A stretch of DNA of 64,000 nucleotides from Dallia pectoralis (GCA_029465975.1 CM055749.1:12303071-12367070), one strand, 5' to 3'; shown: positions 43,640 to 55,087, counted from the stretch's first letter. Notes: a model not told the origin generated them from the letters alone. Translations and numbers: made by a program.

Positions 43640-44890
43640 GTGTGTTGAAGGCATACTTTTGCATGTTTTCTTACAGATCTTTCTGTACGGAGACATGCAA
43701 CAGACATTACTTCATAGACAAACTTGGCCACATAGTAATGGATACTAGTGCCTTTCTGAGGTGCTGCCTCCCATACTTCTGGAAAAGCACATAGGATATG
43801 TTGCGTGTACTGTGTGAGGTGAGGATGCTAGCTATATAAACACATTGGCAAATCACGGATAAGTTACGAGTGAAATGCAAATGTACGGCTTGTAGAATAT
43901 CAATGATGTGATAAAGCGTTGCCTTGTCAACTCATTACACACATTTCATGGGTTTTAAAGGCAGCTGGATGAACTGTGTGCCAGAGTAGTAAATTGTTTG
44001 AACTGTCAACGGTGGATGTGATATTCCCTGATTCCAACTCCTGACTGAAAATAGGGAATCTTGTCTGGACCTGCCCTGTTATTTTACTTATAGTTGTAAC
44101 TGATAATTCTGTGAAGTCTAGGGAAATTCTTGACCAAATGTTTGTTCTCAGTTGTTGTTTCTAATGGCATCTGTTTTGAACAGTGTAGCTAGCTAAAGAG
44201 GTAGGGATTGGTCTGCTCTGGATGGCTTTATTTGGTTTAGATGATGGATACATTTTTGTATCGGGGCCACACAGGATGATCTGTCTTACCAGCTCTAAGA
44301 CGGAGAAGAACAAAGTGATGAGTTGTGAGTACACTTGTCTTGCCATATTTTTAACTCCAATACCACAGACAGTAGGGTGCGAGGTGACCGATATTCCAGA
44401 GTTCAGAATTAGACACACTGAAAATGTATGAACATTTAAATTAAACATTGATTTTAGGTTATGTTGCCAGTTATTATTTGTTTCAAAATATTTTTATTAA
44501 TTTATATACAAGTCTAAAGTCTGATCAATATTGCCTGGTTTATAATGCATGAAAGATGTGTTCATACAGTCCCCAAAAACATGAAACCATAAGCAAACAA
44601 TAATTAATTGTTTTTAAGGTTTTGAGTACCATTCATAATAGTATTACCAACAACACAACAGAATGTGCTGGAACTGGAAGCTTCTGGATCTACTTTCCGT
44701 TTAATAGAAATTAATTTCTCATTACTTTTAGATAGACCGTGGAGTTAAATCGCACCTCACGATTCCAACAGAACAGTCAAAGATGAATAGACTTGGTTCT
44801 GAATGTAGAAAAAAACACAAAATAAAGCCGCAGGGTTGAACCTACTTCAATCTGTTGTCTGATAAATGATATGACTATATCTTGCCAAGC
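43640..44890. other. Unrecognised sequence
   Basis: No exons, RNA genes or mobile elements recognised. Frames on both strands at 44161-44448 have no known domain. Confidence 0.35.
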
Positions 44891-45383
44891 AGCAGGGGCG
44901 ATTCTAGGGTCAGAGCTTTAGGGGTGCTGAGCACCCAATGAGCCCCACTGCCACCACCCAGCCACTTTTCACACAAAAACAAAAACGTCTATTGAAAAAT
45001 AACAATCATTTTAACATTGGTTCAACTTACTCAAAAATCCCGATTTTAAAAAAATCCTTTCAGAGCACCAGCTTATTGTGAGTGTTCACACAACATATTT
45101 ATTAATATTAGCTACTGCATGTGGAATTTTACAATTAAAATGATGAAGTTTAGCTGAAAATAAAAGTTTAAAAAATATTTAAAAAGGTTGAGACATCTGG
45201 AATGGGGAATTGAACCTGTGTCCTATGGCTCCACAGCCAAGAGCTGTAACCCACTACTCCAAACAGGGATATTACAATCAGTAAAAAAACAGGTGATGAC
45301 TGCGTTTGTGGCGGGTGGTGGGCCGGCCGGCATCCTGGAGTACCGGCCGTTCTGTAATTCTCTAGATCACACAGGTGGCCAGT
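44891..45383 (-). mobile_element. Two abutting hAT-like fragments, one with a tRNA-like module
   Basis: 44891-45080 starts CAGGGGCGATTCTAGG, a hAT-type terminus. From 45085 the sequence matches the element at 54508-54976 (ATTAGCTACTGCATGTGG; AAACAGGTGATGACTGCG; GGTGGGCCGGCC; CACACAGGTGGCCAGTCC). On the minus strand 45206-45216 reads GGTTCAATTCC, a B-box-like motif preceded by GGGTTACAGCTCTTGGCT, so a tRNA-derived segment is embedded. A 15-bp motif (GGTACGCACTACACA) is repeated just beyond the right edge. Confidence 0.55.
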
Positions 45384-46370
45384 CCACTCCTGGTACGCAC
45401 TACACAGGTACGCACTACACAGGTACGCAGTTTATTTGTCGCGCTGCTGATTTTCTTTAACGCTCTAGCAGTTAATAAACAGAACTGCATGCGTCTTGCA
45501 AAAGAACATTATAACCGGCGTTACTTCTCTCCGTTTATGACTATGGACGAGTCACCCACCCAGGTCCTGTGCTACTCCACAGCGGCGGCGACACGCTGGA
45601 CTTAAATAGTCCGAAAATAAACACTTATTATAGGTGTACCATGGTGATTCAGGATACTGACTCCAGTACTCACCGATATGGAAAAAGATGTGACACAGCT
45701 TTGGAGCAACTTAGTTGATTGACAACACTACATAACGGGTTGTCACTTGTCCCTCTGCGTGTTTCACACTGGATGCGGTTCGTGCTGAGCGGTGCAGGTA
45801 GAGAAGACACGAAAAAAGGGGCTAGCCTCGCCCCTGCCAAGCAGTGTATTGCAAACCACCTGTTTGGGTAAGTCACATCTTTTCTTTGCTCGTCGAAAGT
45901 ACTATGAAACATTTTTAGCTGGCTTATCGTAAATAACTTTAACTTTAGGCTAGTGACTATGTGAAAAACCCATGCCTGTCCTAAAGTATTTTTGTGCCAA
46001 AAGACAGATTGCTACGTTTAAGATTTTGTCTGTAGCATGCTGTGTCTAGTCTCTGTTGCGGAAGCATGTTGAGGAATGGCCTGAGCGTTGGGGTGGTCGG
46101 ATGTGATACGGCCATGACTTCTCCTACGTCAGGGTCAATTTAGCATCCCTGTTAGGACCAGCGTGTGTAGAGCTGCAATGACAACATGTTGTTGAATGCA
46201 GCTCTGCTATAAAACCCTGATGGGGTACAGCTAAAGGCCAGCCAGCCTTTAGGTAGGTGGCATGTTTCAAATTGCATTTATAATCCCTCTCTTCCAGTTC
46301 CAACGCATTAGAGTTGCTTTTGACGATGGACTGTCGTCATTATGGGCCCTCTGACCGCTCTGTGACAACA

Positions 46371-46744
46371 CAGCCCCATACGCAGCAGGGTTCATTGCAT
46401 TGTGTGTTTTGACACATTCCTACCAGTGACAACGCAGCCCCATACGCAGCAGGGTTCATTGCAATGTGTGTTTTGACACATTCCTACCAGTGAAAACACA
46501 GCCCCATACGCAGCAGGGTTCGTTGCATTGTGTGTTTTGACACATTCCTACCAGTGACAACGCAGCCCCATACGCAGCAGGGTTCGTTGCGTTGTGTGTT
46601 TTGACACATTCCTACCAGTGACAACGCAGCCCCATACGCAGCAGGGTTCGTTGCATTGTGTGTTTTGACACATTCCTACCAGTGACAACACAGCCCCATA
46701 CGCAGCAGGGTTCGTTGCATTGTGTGTTTTGACACATTCCTACC
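46371..46744. repeat. 64-bp tandem array within a Tc1-like element, six copies
   Basis: Unit CAGCCCCATACGCAGCAGGG, then TTCATTGCATTGTGTGTTTT, then GACACATTCCTACCAGTGACAACG, starting at 46371, 46435, 46499, 46563, 46627 and 46691. Variants: TTCATT/TTCGTT and AACACA/AACGCA. The same block occurs once in usual members of this Tc1 family, so the array arose inside the transposon. Confidence 0.93.
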
Positions 46745-46949
46745 ATAGCCATCCTTTTCTTAAGGGACAAAAACACCATGTTGCCGGTTTGTGGTTTGTT
46801 CTTCTGTCATTGTCAGTGAAAGTCACCACTGCGGTACTTCGGTGCTCTGACCCAGTCATCTGGACATAACAATTGGGAACTCAAAGTTGTTCAGGGCTTG
46901 GAACTCAAAATCTTTACTCCTGCTTTTTTTCTCCCGTATCCAAAACGTT

Positions 46950-47963
46950 CAAAGCTCAAAGCATGAGCTGTGTACGTGTTCTCGGGCAGTAAGTCGGATT
47001 CGTTCCCGGTGGGGGTTGGCCTCCGCCAGGGCTGCGCTTTGTCACCAATCCTGTTTGTAATATTCATGGACAGGATATCAAGGCGTAGTCATGGGGGGGA
47101 GGGGTTTCCGTTCGGTGGGCTGATGGTCACATCACTGCTTTTTGCGGATGATGTGGTCCTGATGGCCTCATCAGTCGGTGACCTTCAGCACTCACTGGAT
47201 CGGTTCGCAGCCGAGTGTGAAGCGGCTGGGATGAGGATTAGCACCTCTAAATCTGAGGCCATGACTCTCAGCAGGAAACCGGTGGAGTGCCTACTCCGGG
47301 TAGGGAATGAGTCCTTACTCCAAGTGTAGGAGTTCAAGTACCTCAGGGTTTTGTTCGCGAGTGAGGGAACAATGGAGCGGGAGATTTGTCGGAGGATTGG
47401 AGCAGCGGGGGCGGTGTTGCATTCGCTTCACCGCACCGTTGTGACGAAAAGAGAGCTGAGCCGGAAGGCAAAGCTCTCGATCTACCGGTCAATCTTTGTT
47501 CCTACTCTCACCTATGGGCATGAAAGCTGGGTCATGACCGAAAGAACGAGATCGCGGGTACAAGCGGCCGAAATGGGTTTTCTCAGAAAGGTGGCTGGCC
47601 TCTCCCTTAGGGATAGGGTGAGAAGCTCAGTCATCCGGGAGGAACTCGGAGTAGAGCCGCTGCTCCTTTGCGTAGAAAGGAGCCAGTTGAGGTGGTTCGG
47701 GCATCTAGTACGAATGCCACCTGGGCGCCTCCCTAGAGAGGTGTTCCAGGCACGTCCAGCTGGGAGGAGACCTCGTGGAAGACCCAGGTCTAGGTGGAGA
47801 GATTATATCTCCACACTGGCCTGGGAACGCCTCGGGATTCCCCAGTCAGAGCTGGCTAATGTTGCCCGGGAAAGGGAAGTTTGGGGTCCCCTGCTAGAGC
47901 TGCTACCCCCGCGACCCGACCCCGGATAAGCGGTTGAAGATGAGAGATGAGATGAGAGATGAG
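46950..47963 (+). mobile_element. 5'-truncated RTE-like LINE with 12-bp TSD
   Basis: Flanked by ATCCAAAACGTT (46938-46949 and 47964-47975). The 3' end is GGATAAGCGGTTGAAGATG followed by imperfect GATGAGA repeats, the simple-repeat tail typical of RTE-type elements in fish. About 1 kb of the 3' half is present. Both the clean duplication and the truncation show insertion by target-primed reverse transcription. Confidence 0.88.
46970..47929 (+). pseudogene. RTE-like LINE reverse transcriptase, C-terminal part
   Basis: One frame of 320 codons with a single TAG (47327-47329). It reads F-P-V-G-V-G-L-R-Q-G-C-A-L-S-P-I-L-F (fingers/palm), then the catalytic F-A-D-D-V-V-L-M (47141-47164), then the F-K-Y-L-R-V-L-F thumb region just after the stop, K-R-E-L-S-R-K-A-K-L-S-I-Y-R-S-I and R-W-F-G-H-L-V-R-M-P-P-G-R-L-P, ending L-L-P-P-R-P-D-P-G. 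The N-terminal endonuclease and RT blocks before this are missing. It is otherwise well preserved, so the insertion is not old. Confidence 0.9.
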
Positions 47964-48070
47964 ATCCAAAACGTTGACTATGATAACTGATTTGCCTTGG
48001 CCTTTACATGTGCCCTTATTAGGAAACAATCAACGTTTACCGCTTCACCTGTGAGTGGTCATATATATTT

Positions 48071-49527
48071 TGGGAACTATTTCTGGTATAAATGACCTTT
48101 AAATCTTTCTAGTTGGCTGTAGTTTTTTCACAGGCCGTTGATCAGTGTGACATTATGCCCTCTGACCATTGACAAGCCTGCTTTTGCTAGACAACGTTTA
48201 TGCTAAAAAGTTTTTGGCTGCGTAAAACATATTGGAATGAGGGGTTTTATGTTTTTGTTTCTGAGGAGAAGGTTTTACTTAATGTTACTTCCGTGTTTTA
48301 GACATGACATTTTCTATTGGGGATTTGAAGAAAGAACATCGAATCCAAGATGTTGAGAGAAGCCAACGAAAACCACAGCAGACCACATGAAGTGATGTTA
48401 AAAGCTCTACTGGGCAGCAAATGCACTCTGCCCTGTTTCTTTCTGAAGAGCACTATTTATGCTGTCTAATGCACTCTGTGGCTCGAGCTGAATGTCTTGA
48501 GGAAGCCACCACCAATACCACTGTTGGCTTACAAGTGATTCCATGGAGCTTCACAACAAGATGTCCTCTTAGCAGCTTACAATTTAGGGCTACTGACCAA
48601 CAGGGAATCTGTCGAAACATTTCACACAGCTAAAAACAATGGAATAAAATTGCTGTTTTCTGATGTACAAACCTAGTTGTCATTTATACTTACCGTAATT
48701 GCTACAAAAATGCTAATAAAATCTCTACCAAATATTTGACTAAAGGGGATACATATTTACACATTACTTGTTTGCTTTTATATTTGTAATTTATTCCTAA
48801 AGTGTTTTCTAACTTTATCTGCATTTTTACATGTAATTTAGGATAGAAATCTGAAAACCCTAGTTTGTAAGAAAATGTACTAGTTTGTAAGAAAATGCTA
48901 GTGACAATTTCTCCACTTTTTACTTTCACTGGTCATAGTAAAACAGTTCATGCTGAAGGCAGAAATAATGAGCAGCAACTCCCAGGATGCTTGGCTGGTC
49001 CACATGTTTGATTAGATGCCTGCTCAACACCTCAAAGTCATACTGAACAAGATGTGCTGATCTTAGTCGGAAAAGCTTATCTGTTCTAACACCGTTATTA
49101 TGTTTGATAACCTCATGGTATAACCTTCCAAAATGCAAACAACATTGGCCTGACACTGGACAACACCCTGTTGGTCATTTTTAACATCAAGGCGATATCT
49201 CGCTTCTGTAGGTTCATGCTGTAAAATATCAATAGTTAATGGTCAAAATGCATGTCCCTGTTCCGTCCCCAAAAATTGGTGCTTGGGAAAAAAGTATGCA
49301 GATTAGAATACTTAAGGCAATACAATACGTGCTTCACTTCCCCACACTAACAAACTACATGCCGTCACAGAAGACATCCTTACATTCATTCTCTATAATA
49401 ATCATAATGTATAACCGTAAAATATGTTAAGGGTTAAGCATATATCTTTAACCATCTGAAAGCAAGAACCAGATTTGTATAACAGGCAACGCTCTCTATG
49501 TGAGACTACTAGCGTAACCATGGTTTC
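48071..49527. other. Unrecognised sequence
   Basis: A 20-bp direct duplication (CTAGTTTGTAAGAAAATG) at 48860 and 48880. The minus-strand frame 48926-49156 (76 codons; LHFGRLYHEVIKHNNGVRTDKLF...) is rather protein-like in composition but matches no domain I recognise. Confidence 0.35.
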
Positions 49528-49532
49528 ATATA

Positions 49533-49912
49533 TGTCACGTTTGCGGGAGGTGTAGTGCATAAAAGCCATGTGCAGAGCCACGTTAATACGTTCGAAACAG
49601 GATTATTTTATATAGAAAAATAAAACAAACCGGTCAAAAGACTAACTAGTTTGAAATAATATTGCGCCACACAGCGACTTATGAAACACATTGAAACTAC
49701 AGCAATAACTCTTGAAATCGATGCACTCTCTCACCTCAATACAACTCATGAACTGGAAACAATAACCAACAAATGTGATAACACAGTGACTTTAAAAGAC
49801 ACATAATCACCAAATCCCCAACAGCCGTGACACATCAATTAAACTTTAATGTAAACCAACTGTGACCGAATTAACTAACTAACACCCTCCTAGCCCACTA
49901 GGAACCCTGACA
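49533..49912 (-). mobile_element. Solo LTR, 380 bp, 5-bp TSD
   Basis: TGTCACG ... CCTGACA flanked by ATATA (49528-49532 and 49913-49917). On the minus strand it starts TGTCAGGGTTCCTAGTGG and ends CACTACACCTCCCGCAAACG TGACA, the same start and end as the LTR pair at 61.5-62.0 kb. Confidence 0.82.
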
Positions 49913-49917
49913 ATATA

Positions 49918-50600
49918 TCGCAGTTGCATTGCAGTTAGTTTAGGACCTTTTCCATGTGCAACGGAACACTTCTTCCACAGACTATACTAAGACAATATAA
50001 TATTTTCATTCATACCTAATTTGTCACAAAACATTTAACAGATCTCTATAAAACTTCAAGTTGAAGAGTTTCAGGCATTATACCTGGCCTGTTGATATGG
50101 GTTGGGATGAAATTATTCAGCTCTAGAGGGCATTCTGATCTTTTCCCTTTGCAATACTAGACACGAGGCCGCTTGCGCTCATTAGATGCTATTAGTTAAT
50201 ATTAGTTACCCTCTCTACGGGCAGAGTTGAACTGCTATTGTCTAACTGTCCATGAAAGTGTTTGCTTATAGTGAGCAATGGAATGCTGTGGCAGAAGTTC
50301 TATTGTCACCAATAGTGAGGGAATGTGGAACTTAACATTGATGCAGGTTATGTGAAGGCCTTCAGACACAATACAGACATTTGAAGAAGTCTCCTTACTC
50401 CAAATAAATCTGTTTTGCAATCTTAGAAAAGGCTTTTCATACATTTATTGATCAACTGTAGGTTTTTTTGCAATTTTTTTAACAAAAGTTTGATACATAC
50501 AAAAAACTGTTTAATAACTGCTGATTATTAATGACTTGATGGTTCCGTCTAACGTTTTGCCTGCATGCGGTTCAATGTGCATTAGATAAATAAATTTATC
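49918..50600. other. Unrecognised AT-rich sequence
   Basis: Nothing assigned. Confidence 0.35.
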
Positions 50601-51301
50601 AATTAGATAACGGCACAAAAGTTGGGCATAGTAAAATCCACGGATCACAATGTCCTTAAAAAAAGCAACCACTGGTGTCTTCATCAATTGGCAATGACCA
50701 TGGCAACCAAAGAAAACAATAAAAAATGACCAGACCTATGAAAAACTACTTTAAAGTAAGTGTCTATAATATTACCAAGAATCTCTAGAATGCTGGTGTT
50801 GGAGTGTCAGAGTTTACAGAAGACTTCTGCAGCAGAATTATGATGTCCACTCTGCAACTTGCAAACCTCCGATCAGCACCAAAAACAACAGTGCTGGATG
50901 AGAATTTCGGAAAAAAGCAGAGAGAAAAGCTGGAGGAGTTTTGGAACAAGGTTTTATGGACATATAAGATAAACATGAACCTTTATCATGAACCTGCAGA
51001 TGATCGAAAGCATAGCGCCATATCTGTGAAGCATGTAAGAGGTAGTGTAATGGTATGGGCATGCATGGTTGTCTCTGGAACGGACTCACTCAATATTATT
51101 GATGATGTGACAAATTATGGTAGCAGCAGAATTAATTCAAAGTACACAAAAGCATCTAGGCTACCAATGTATAAGGACATACCACCAGACTCATTGGGCG
51201 GTGCCAAACAATACAATAACCCCAAACACCCCACAATTTGCAACCAACGATTTCATCAGGGGAAAAAAGTTTTGAAAAGAAGTTCATATACAGTACTTTA
51301 A
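50600..51301 (+). mobile_element. Tc1-like element remnant
   Basis: Contains the C-terminal two thirds of a plus-strand transposase (next entry) preceded by about 200 bp of decayed upstream sequence. Terminal inverted repeats could not be identified. Confidence 0.7.
50804..51301 (+). pseudogene. Tc1-like transposase, open but catalytically dead
   Basis: A 165-codon open frame. Residues of about 45-60 read F-W-N-K-V-L-W-T-Y-K-I-N, where family members have L-W-[TS]-D-E-[TS]-K: the first catalytic Asp and the following Glu are lost. Then V-K-H-V-R-G-S-V-M-V-W-A-C-M and S-L-N-I-I-D-D-V follow, and Y-N-N-P-K-H-P at about 140, where D-N-D-P-K-H is usual, so the second Asp is gone too. The N-terminal helix-turn-helix is missing. 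The frame has stayed open despite losing both Asp residues; chance is the simple explanation. Confidence 0.8.
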
Positions 51302-51830
51302 CTTGTGTTGTGGCGTTTCGCAAACAGTCTCTCAAACCCACAAACTTTGGCTCCTCAGCCGGGAACACTACCCCCTGCTCCAAATATGGATATCCCATTT
51401 GGACGGGTGAGTAGTGGCCTTACTAAGGTCGCTACATTTTTAACCATGATGCAATAATAAGTATTGGTATTGTATAACTAGCCCTTGTTTTTGGGGAATC
51501 TGATATATACTCTTGAAAAGGATTTCATACACTTTAAACCATATCTTTCCTTCAAGCCTGGCAGTGAAAATATGTTGTATTGCTGATTAGTATTGCTTTA
51601 ATCAGCAAATTGAAAAATATTCATCCAGCCTATCTTAAAGAAATGATGTCGGATTTTGCCTTTTATCTTTGTCCTCAGAGTCAGAACTTGTGAATATCTG
51701 TATCTGAGTCTAGTAAGTTGGAAGTTAGAAGAAATTCTATTAGTCAATGCTAACAACGTTTGCACGATAACTAGGAGTCTGTTTTCATTTTTTTCTACTC
51801 ATTGTGTTTACATAATTTGACAATTGTTCT
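51302..51830. other. Unrecognised sequence
   Basis: Nothing assigned; no splice-flanked frames seen. Confidence 0.35.
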
Positions 51831-52161
51831 GTCAATGTTTTACAACTACCCTTCAATGGACCCAGAGACAGTCTTGCATAGGGTTGTTGGAGTGAAACTG
51901 TTTCACATGCACAAGTTTATTTGATTATCAGAAAGCACATACAGGAAAAGAAACGGTCAATCACTGGTAACTCGGGAAAACAAGACAGGTAAAGTGGAAC
52001 AGGATAACGCGGGAACAGAATGTACTAAGACAAACGATCTGGCAACAGGTAACAGGAAATGCTGACATATAAAGCCCAGGGGACAATCAGTAGATGTGGA
52101 TCACCTGGTGGAAAGGGGTGGAGACAATGACAGGCCAGGTGAGACAGATCATGTTGTGACA
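51831..52161 (-). mobile_element. Probable solo LTR
   Basis: TGTCAATG at one edge and TTGTGACA at the other. On the minus strand the order is TGTCACAACATGATC, a CACCTGGCCTGTCATTG block, TTTATATG TATA-like box, then CAAATAAACTTGTGC with the polyadenylation signal, as in Gypsy LTRs. A matching 5-bp duplication was not seen. Confidence 0.6.
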
Positions 52162-52571
52162 AAAGTGTCACCAATGATAGGTGTCGGGGGGGAAATATTA
52201 TTGCAGTTGCTTCCGATTCCGGTCTGGGCTTTTTGGTTGAGCTAGCAGCATGATATCTCGACATTGACGCAGACAAGGCCTGCACCACGAATTGGATATC
52301 ACAGAATTGGAGAGAAACAGGTAAAACTAAAAATAATTTGGAAACCGGAGAAGCCACCTAAGAAGTGTAAATCGCAGGACCATCCCTTTAAAAATGCAGA
52401 CATAGCCGCAGGACGTGGAGGTCACGGAGAAAATGCCAACCTTCATAGAGCTGAATCTGAATCTACACTAGGGTAAGCTTGCTATGGTGTGTTTCAGAGA
52501 GTAGTGAGTAAAATTATTTTCTACAGGATTGAGACAATGAAGGAGCACATAACAATATGTATTCCATTACT
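52162..52571. other. Unrecognised sequence
   Basis: Nothing assigned between the two LTRs; no internal retroelement coding. Confidence 0.35.
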
Positions 52572-52576
52572 GTATT

Positions 52577-52926
52577 TGTCACGAACCTCAGGTGTAGAAT
52601 GCAGATAAAGCCAAGTGCAGAGTTGAAGTATCCCGTTTGTGAGGTTTTATTGAATAAATTAAACAAACAACTCAGAACAGAAAACGATACACTGAAGGAG
52701 CACTAACGTTGCGACTTATAAAATGCTTCTCAACAGTGATATAAACAAACACTCACCTAAACGCTGACGTGACTTGAAACAATGAGCTACAAAGTAGTGA
52801 CATTTCTCAGAACTTAAATACCCCGCTAATAAGCAACATCACAGCAGCTGTATTAAATTAAACCTATCTAGCTCTGTGCACCCCACTAATAGCCCTGTGT
52901 CGAACAAACTCTCACCACTCGTGATT
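52577..52926 (-). mobile_element. Solo LTR, 350 bp, 5-bp TSD
   Basis: Starts TGTCACGAACC and ends TCGTGATT (decayed TGACA), flanked by GTATT (52572-52576 and 52927-52931). Minus-strand AATAAAAC polyadenylation signal, then CTCTGCACTTGGC. Interior shows GCGACTTATAAA and CCCACTAATAGCCC motifs shared with the other LTRs. Confidence 0.75.
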
Positions 52927-52931
52927 GTATT

Positions 52932-53438
52932 TGGTTTCCCTTGTTACATTTGCATTTGTTTTGTTCATTTTTCTTGCATTAGGAGAAAGATGCATGAAAG
53001 AAATTCACCAACAACTAGATTACCTTAGGCATGGCGATTGTTAGAGAAGATCACCATCTGGTCTCGGCGTTACAAGAGACAGGCACATCTTGCCATACCA
53101 GTCTAAAATAAGAAAAGAGGTCAGCTGTCAGATGTGGATGTCAAAGGCACAAGAACAATAGCTATTGGGTTCAAATCACCTGCCACACTATTCCCATCAG
53201 ACTGACACTAAATGGACAATGTCCCTAGTGTATGTGCAGTGCTTAACACGCGTGGTGAGATTATGTATGAGGATGCTGGCTAAGCACAGAGAATGCTCAT
53301 GTTCTTATATCTGCAATTAAACTGTAGACTATCATTTAATTAATCTCAGATATACTGTTAATTGTTCCTCAGATTAAATCTGAAAAATGTTATTGTCAAA
53401 CAATGTTTTTTCATCCATCTGAGAGTTTATTGTTTACT
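52932..53438. other. Unrecognised sequence
   Basis: Nothing assigned. Confidence 0.35.
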
Positions 53439-53735
53439 AGTGATTACGCTTTCCTAGTGATTACGCTTTCCTAGTGATTACACTTTCCTAGTGATTACGC
53501 TTTCCTAGTGATTACGCTTTCCTAGTGATTACGCTTTCCTAGTGATTACGCTTTCCTAGTGATTACGCTTTCCTAGTGATTACGCTTTCCTAGTGATTAC
53601 GCTTTCCTAGTGATTACGCTTTCCTAGTGATTACGCTTTCCTAGTGAATACACTTTCCTAGTGAATACACTTTCCTAGTGATTACGCTTTCCTAGTGATT
53701 ACACTTTCCTAGTGATTACACTTTCCTAGTGATTG
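53439..53735. repeat. 17-bp minisatellite, about 17 copies
   Basis: Unit CTAGTGATTACGCTTTC with variants TTACAC and AATACAC concentrated in the last third. Since 17 is not a multiple of three, no long frame is kept open. Array length is about 300 bp. Confidence 0.95.
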
Positions 53736-54359
53736 CACAGATGTATTTCCTTTGTGCCTTTGAAAAGCACACTCAAACAAAATAACTAACAAATTACACA
53801 TTGTTTCATTGCAATAGAAAATATAAACCAACTTGAATTACAGTATTTCTATTTTGGCCATTATTTTCATACTTTTATACTCAAAGAATAACTTCACGAT
53901 GTGCCATCTCTTTGATCCTAATTGTTATTCATAGAAATTAGGTGTTAGCATCTATAGACAGAAAGCTATACAAGGCAAGACAAACACCAATAAAGTCATG
54001 CTCATATCATAAAGTAAAGCTAACTCTAAGCTTAACTAGTCAAAAGCATCAGGCCCTGAGCATTGATCACCATATATGTAGATTAACACATTTTGAGAGC
54101 AGAATTTATCTGCTGGAACTTATTTACTATCCTTGGCTCCATGGGTAAAATAGAATGCCTTGAGTTTAGAGATAACATATACAGTACATAGAGTTTAACA
54201 TCAAAAGGCACATCAGTAACAACTTGAAGTGGAGCCCTAAGTTCAGTCAGTGACTTCCTCTACTTACATAGAACAAGAAACTTGAATTCTACCTGTTCTT
54301 GAACATGCTCAAAGTTGCTTTAGGTCGGACATTTTGCACATTCTAAAGTTTTATTGAAC
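53736..54359. other. Unrecognised AT-rich sequence
   Basis: Nothing assigned. Confidence 0.35.
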
Positions 54360-55085
54360 AGTATGCTTCAATGTTTTGTATAGCACAACCACAAGATTTC
54401 ACTACAAGCCTTGTCGTTTCAGAGATGCTCTGAACAGTTGACTGGCCATAACTCTAACACTGGTCAACGTCATTTAGATCTTTACTCCTGCCCATTTTTC
54501 CTCCAACCAGGTACGGACTGGGACTAAAAAACGGCCCTGGACTTTGACTAGGCCCGGCTCAAAGCAATCGGCGCACAGAAACTTTTTAATAGTAAAAGCA
54601 CAACATATTTCTTAATACTACTACTGCATGTGGCATTTTACAGCTAAAGTTGAGCTGTTTTAACTACATCATACGCATGGGCAAAAATAGAATTCAGAAA
54701 ATAAAAGCTTAAAAACTATTTCAATAAATATCTTGTGGCATCTGGTGGTGGGAATCGATCTGTGACCTCCGGCTCCGTAGCCGAGCGCACTAACCAATTG
54801 AATTTGTTATTTGTTATAAGTCGCAATTGCGCAATTTGATTTAATTACAGCAAAACAGATTAGTAGGGGAAAAAAACAGGTGATGACTGCGTGTGTGGCG
54901 GGTGGTGGGCCGGCCCTCCTGGAGTACGGGCCGTTCTGTGATTCTCCAGATCACACAGATGGCCAGTCCGCCCTTGCCTCCAGTGCATCCAACACGTTGA
55001 CATTGTGACCTAGTTGTTTGCTTACCATTTAATCTACGTAGACCTTGAAATGTGCCCTTGTTAATAGCCGATCAACGTTTTTTGG
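54360..55085 (-). mobile_element. N-terminal half of a Tc1-like family A copy, split by a hAT-like element
   Basis: 54418-54507 carries AGAGATGCTCTGAACAGTTG, CTGGCCATAACTC and CTTTACTCCTGCCCATTTTT, matching the 46.8-46.93 kb part of the other copy. After the 54508-54976 insertion it continues GCATCCAACACGTTGAC and GTGCCCTTGTTAATAGCCGA, matching 47.96-48.03 kb. The coding direction is minus. The terminal repeat itself is not present. Confidence 0.6.
54508..54976 (-). mobile_element. hAT-like non-autonomous element with tRNA-like module
   Basis: Left end CAGGTACGGACTGG and right end (reverse complement) CAAGGGCGGACTGG are imperfect inverted termini. CCTCCAAC precedes and CCTCCAGT follows, an 8-bp target duplication with two changes. 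On the minus strand 54735-54800 reads TTAGTGCGCTCGGCTACGGA...CGATTCCC, laid out like tRNA A and B boxes. The copy at 45.1-45.4 kb shares the 3' two thirds. Confidence 0.65.
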
Positions 55086-55087
55086 TA

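Larger units (their letters stand above)
46245..48070 (-). mobile_element. Tc1-like family A copy with internal array and LINE insertion
   Basis: Landmarks of family A run in order: TAGGTAGGTGGCATGTTTC (46252), GCTTTTGACGATGGACTG (46316), an array built from the CAGCCCCATACGCAGCAGGG block (46371-46744), then GCTCTGACCCAGTCATCTGG (46844) and CTTTACTCCTGC. A LINE with its target duplication follows, and the element ends with TTCACCTGTGAGTGGTCATA (48044). Direction of the former transposase is minus. It shares the GCTTTTGACGA(T/A)(G/A)GACTG block with the copy at 59.4 kb. Confidence 0.78.

Noticed and set aside
45180..45270. A tRNA gene on the minus strand
   Set aside because: A- and B-box-like motifs are present, but the segment does not fold as a full tRNA and recurs inside a dispersed repeat at 54.7 kb.
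48926..49156. Protein-like 76-codon minus-strand frame
   Set aside because: Composition looks plausible but I recognise no domain and see no flanking splice signals, so I did not call a gene.
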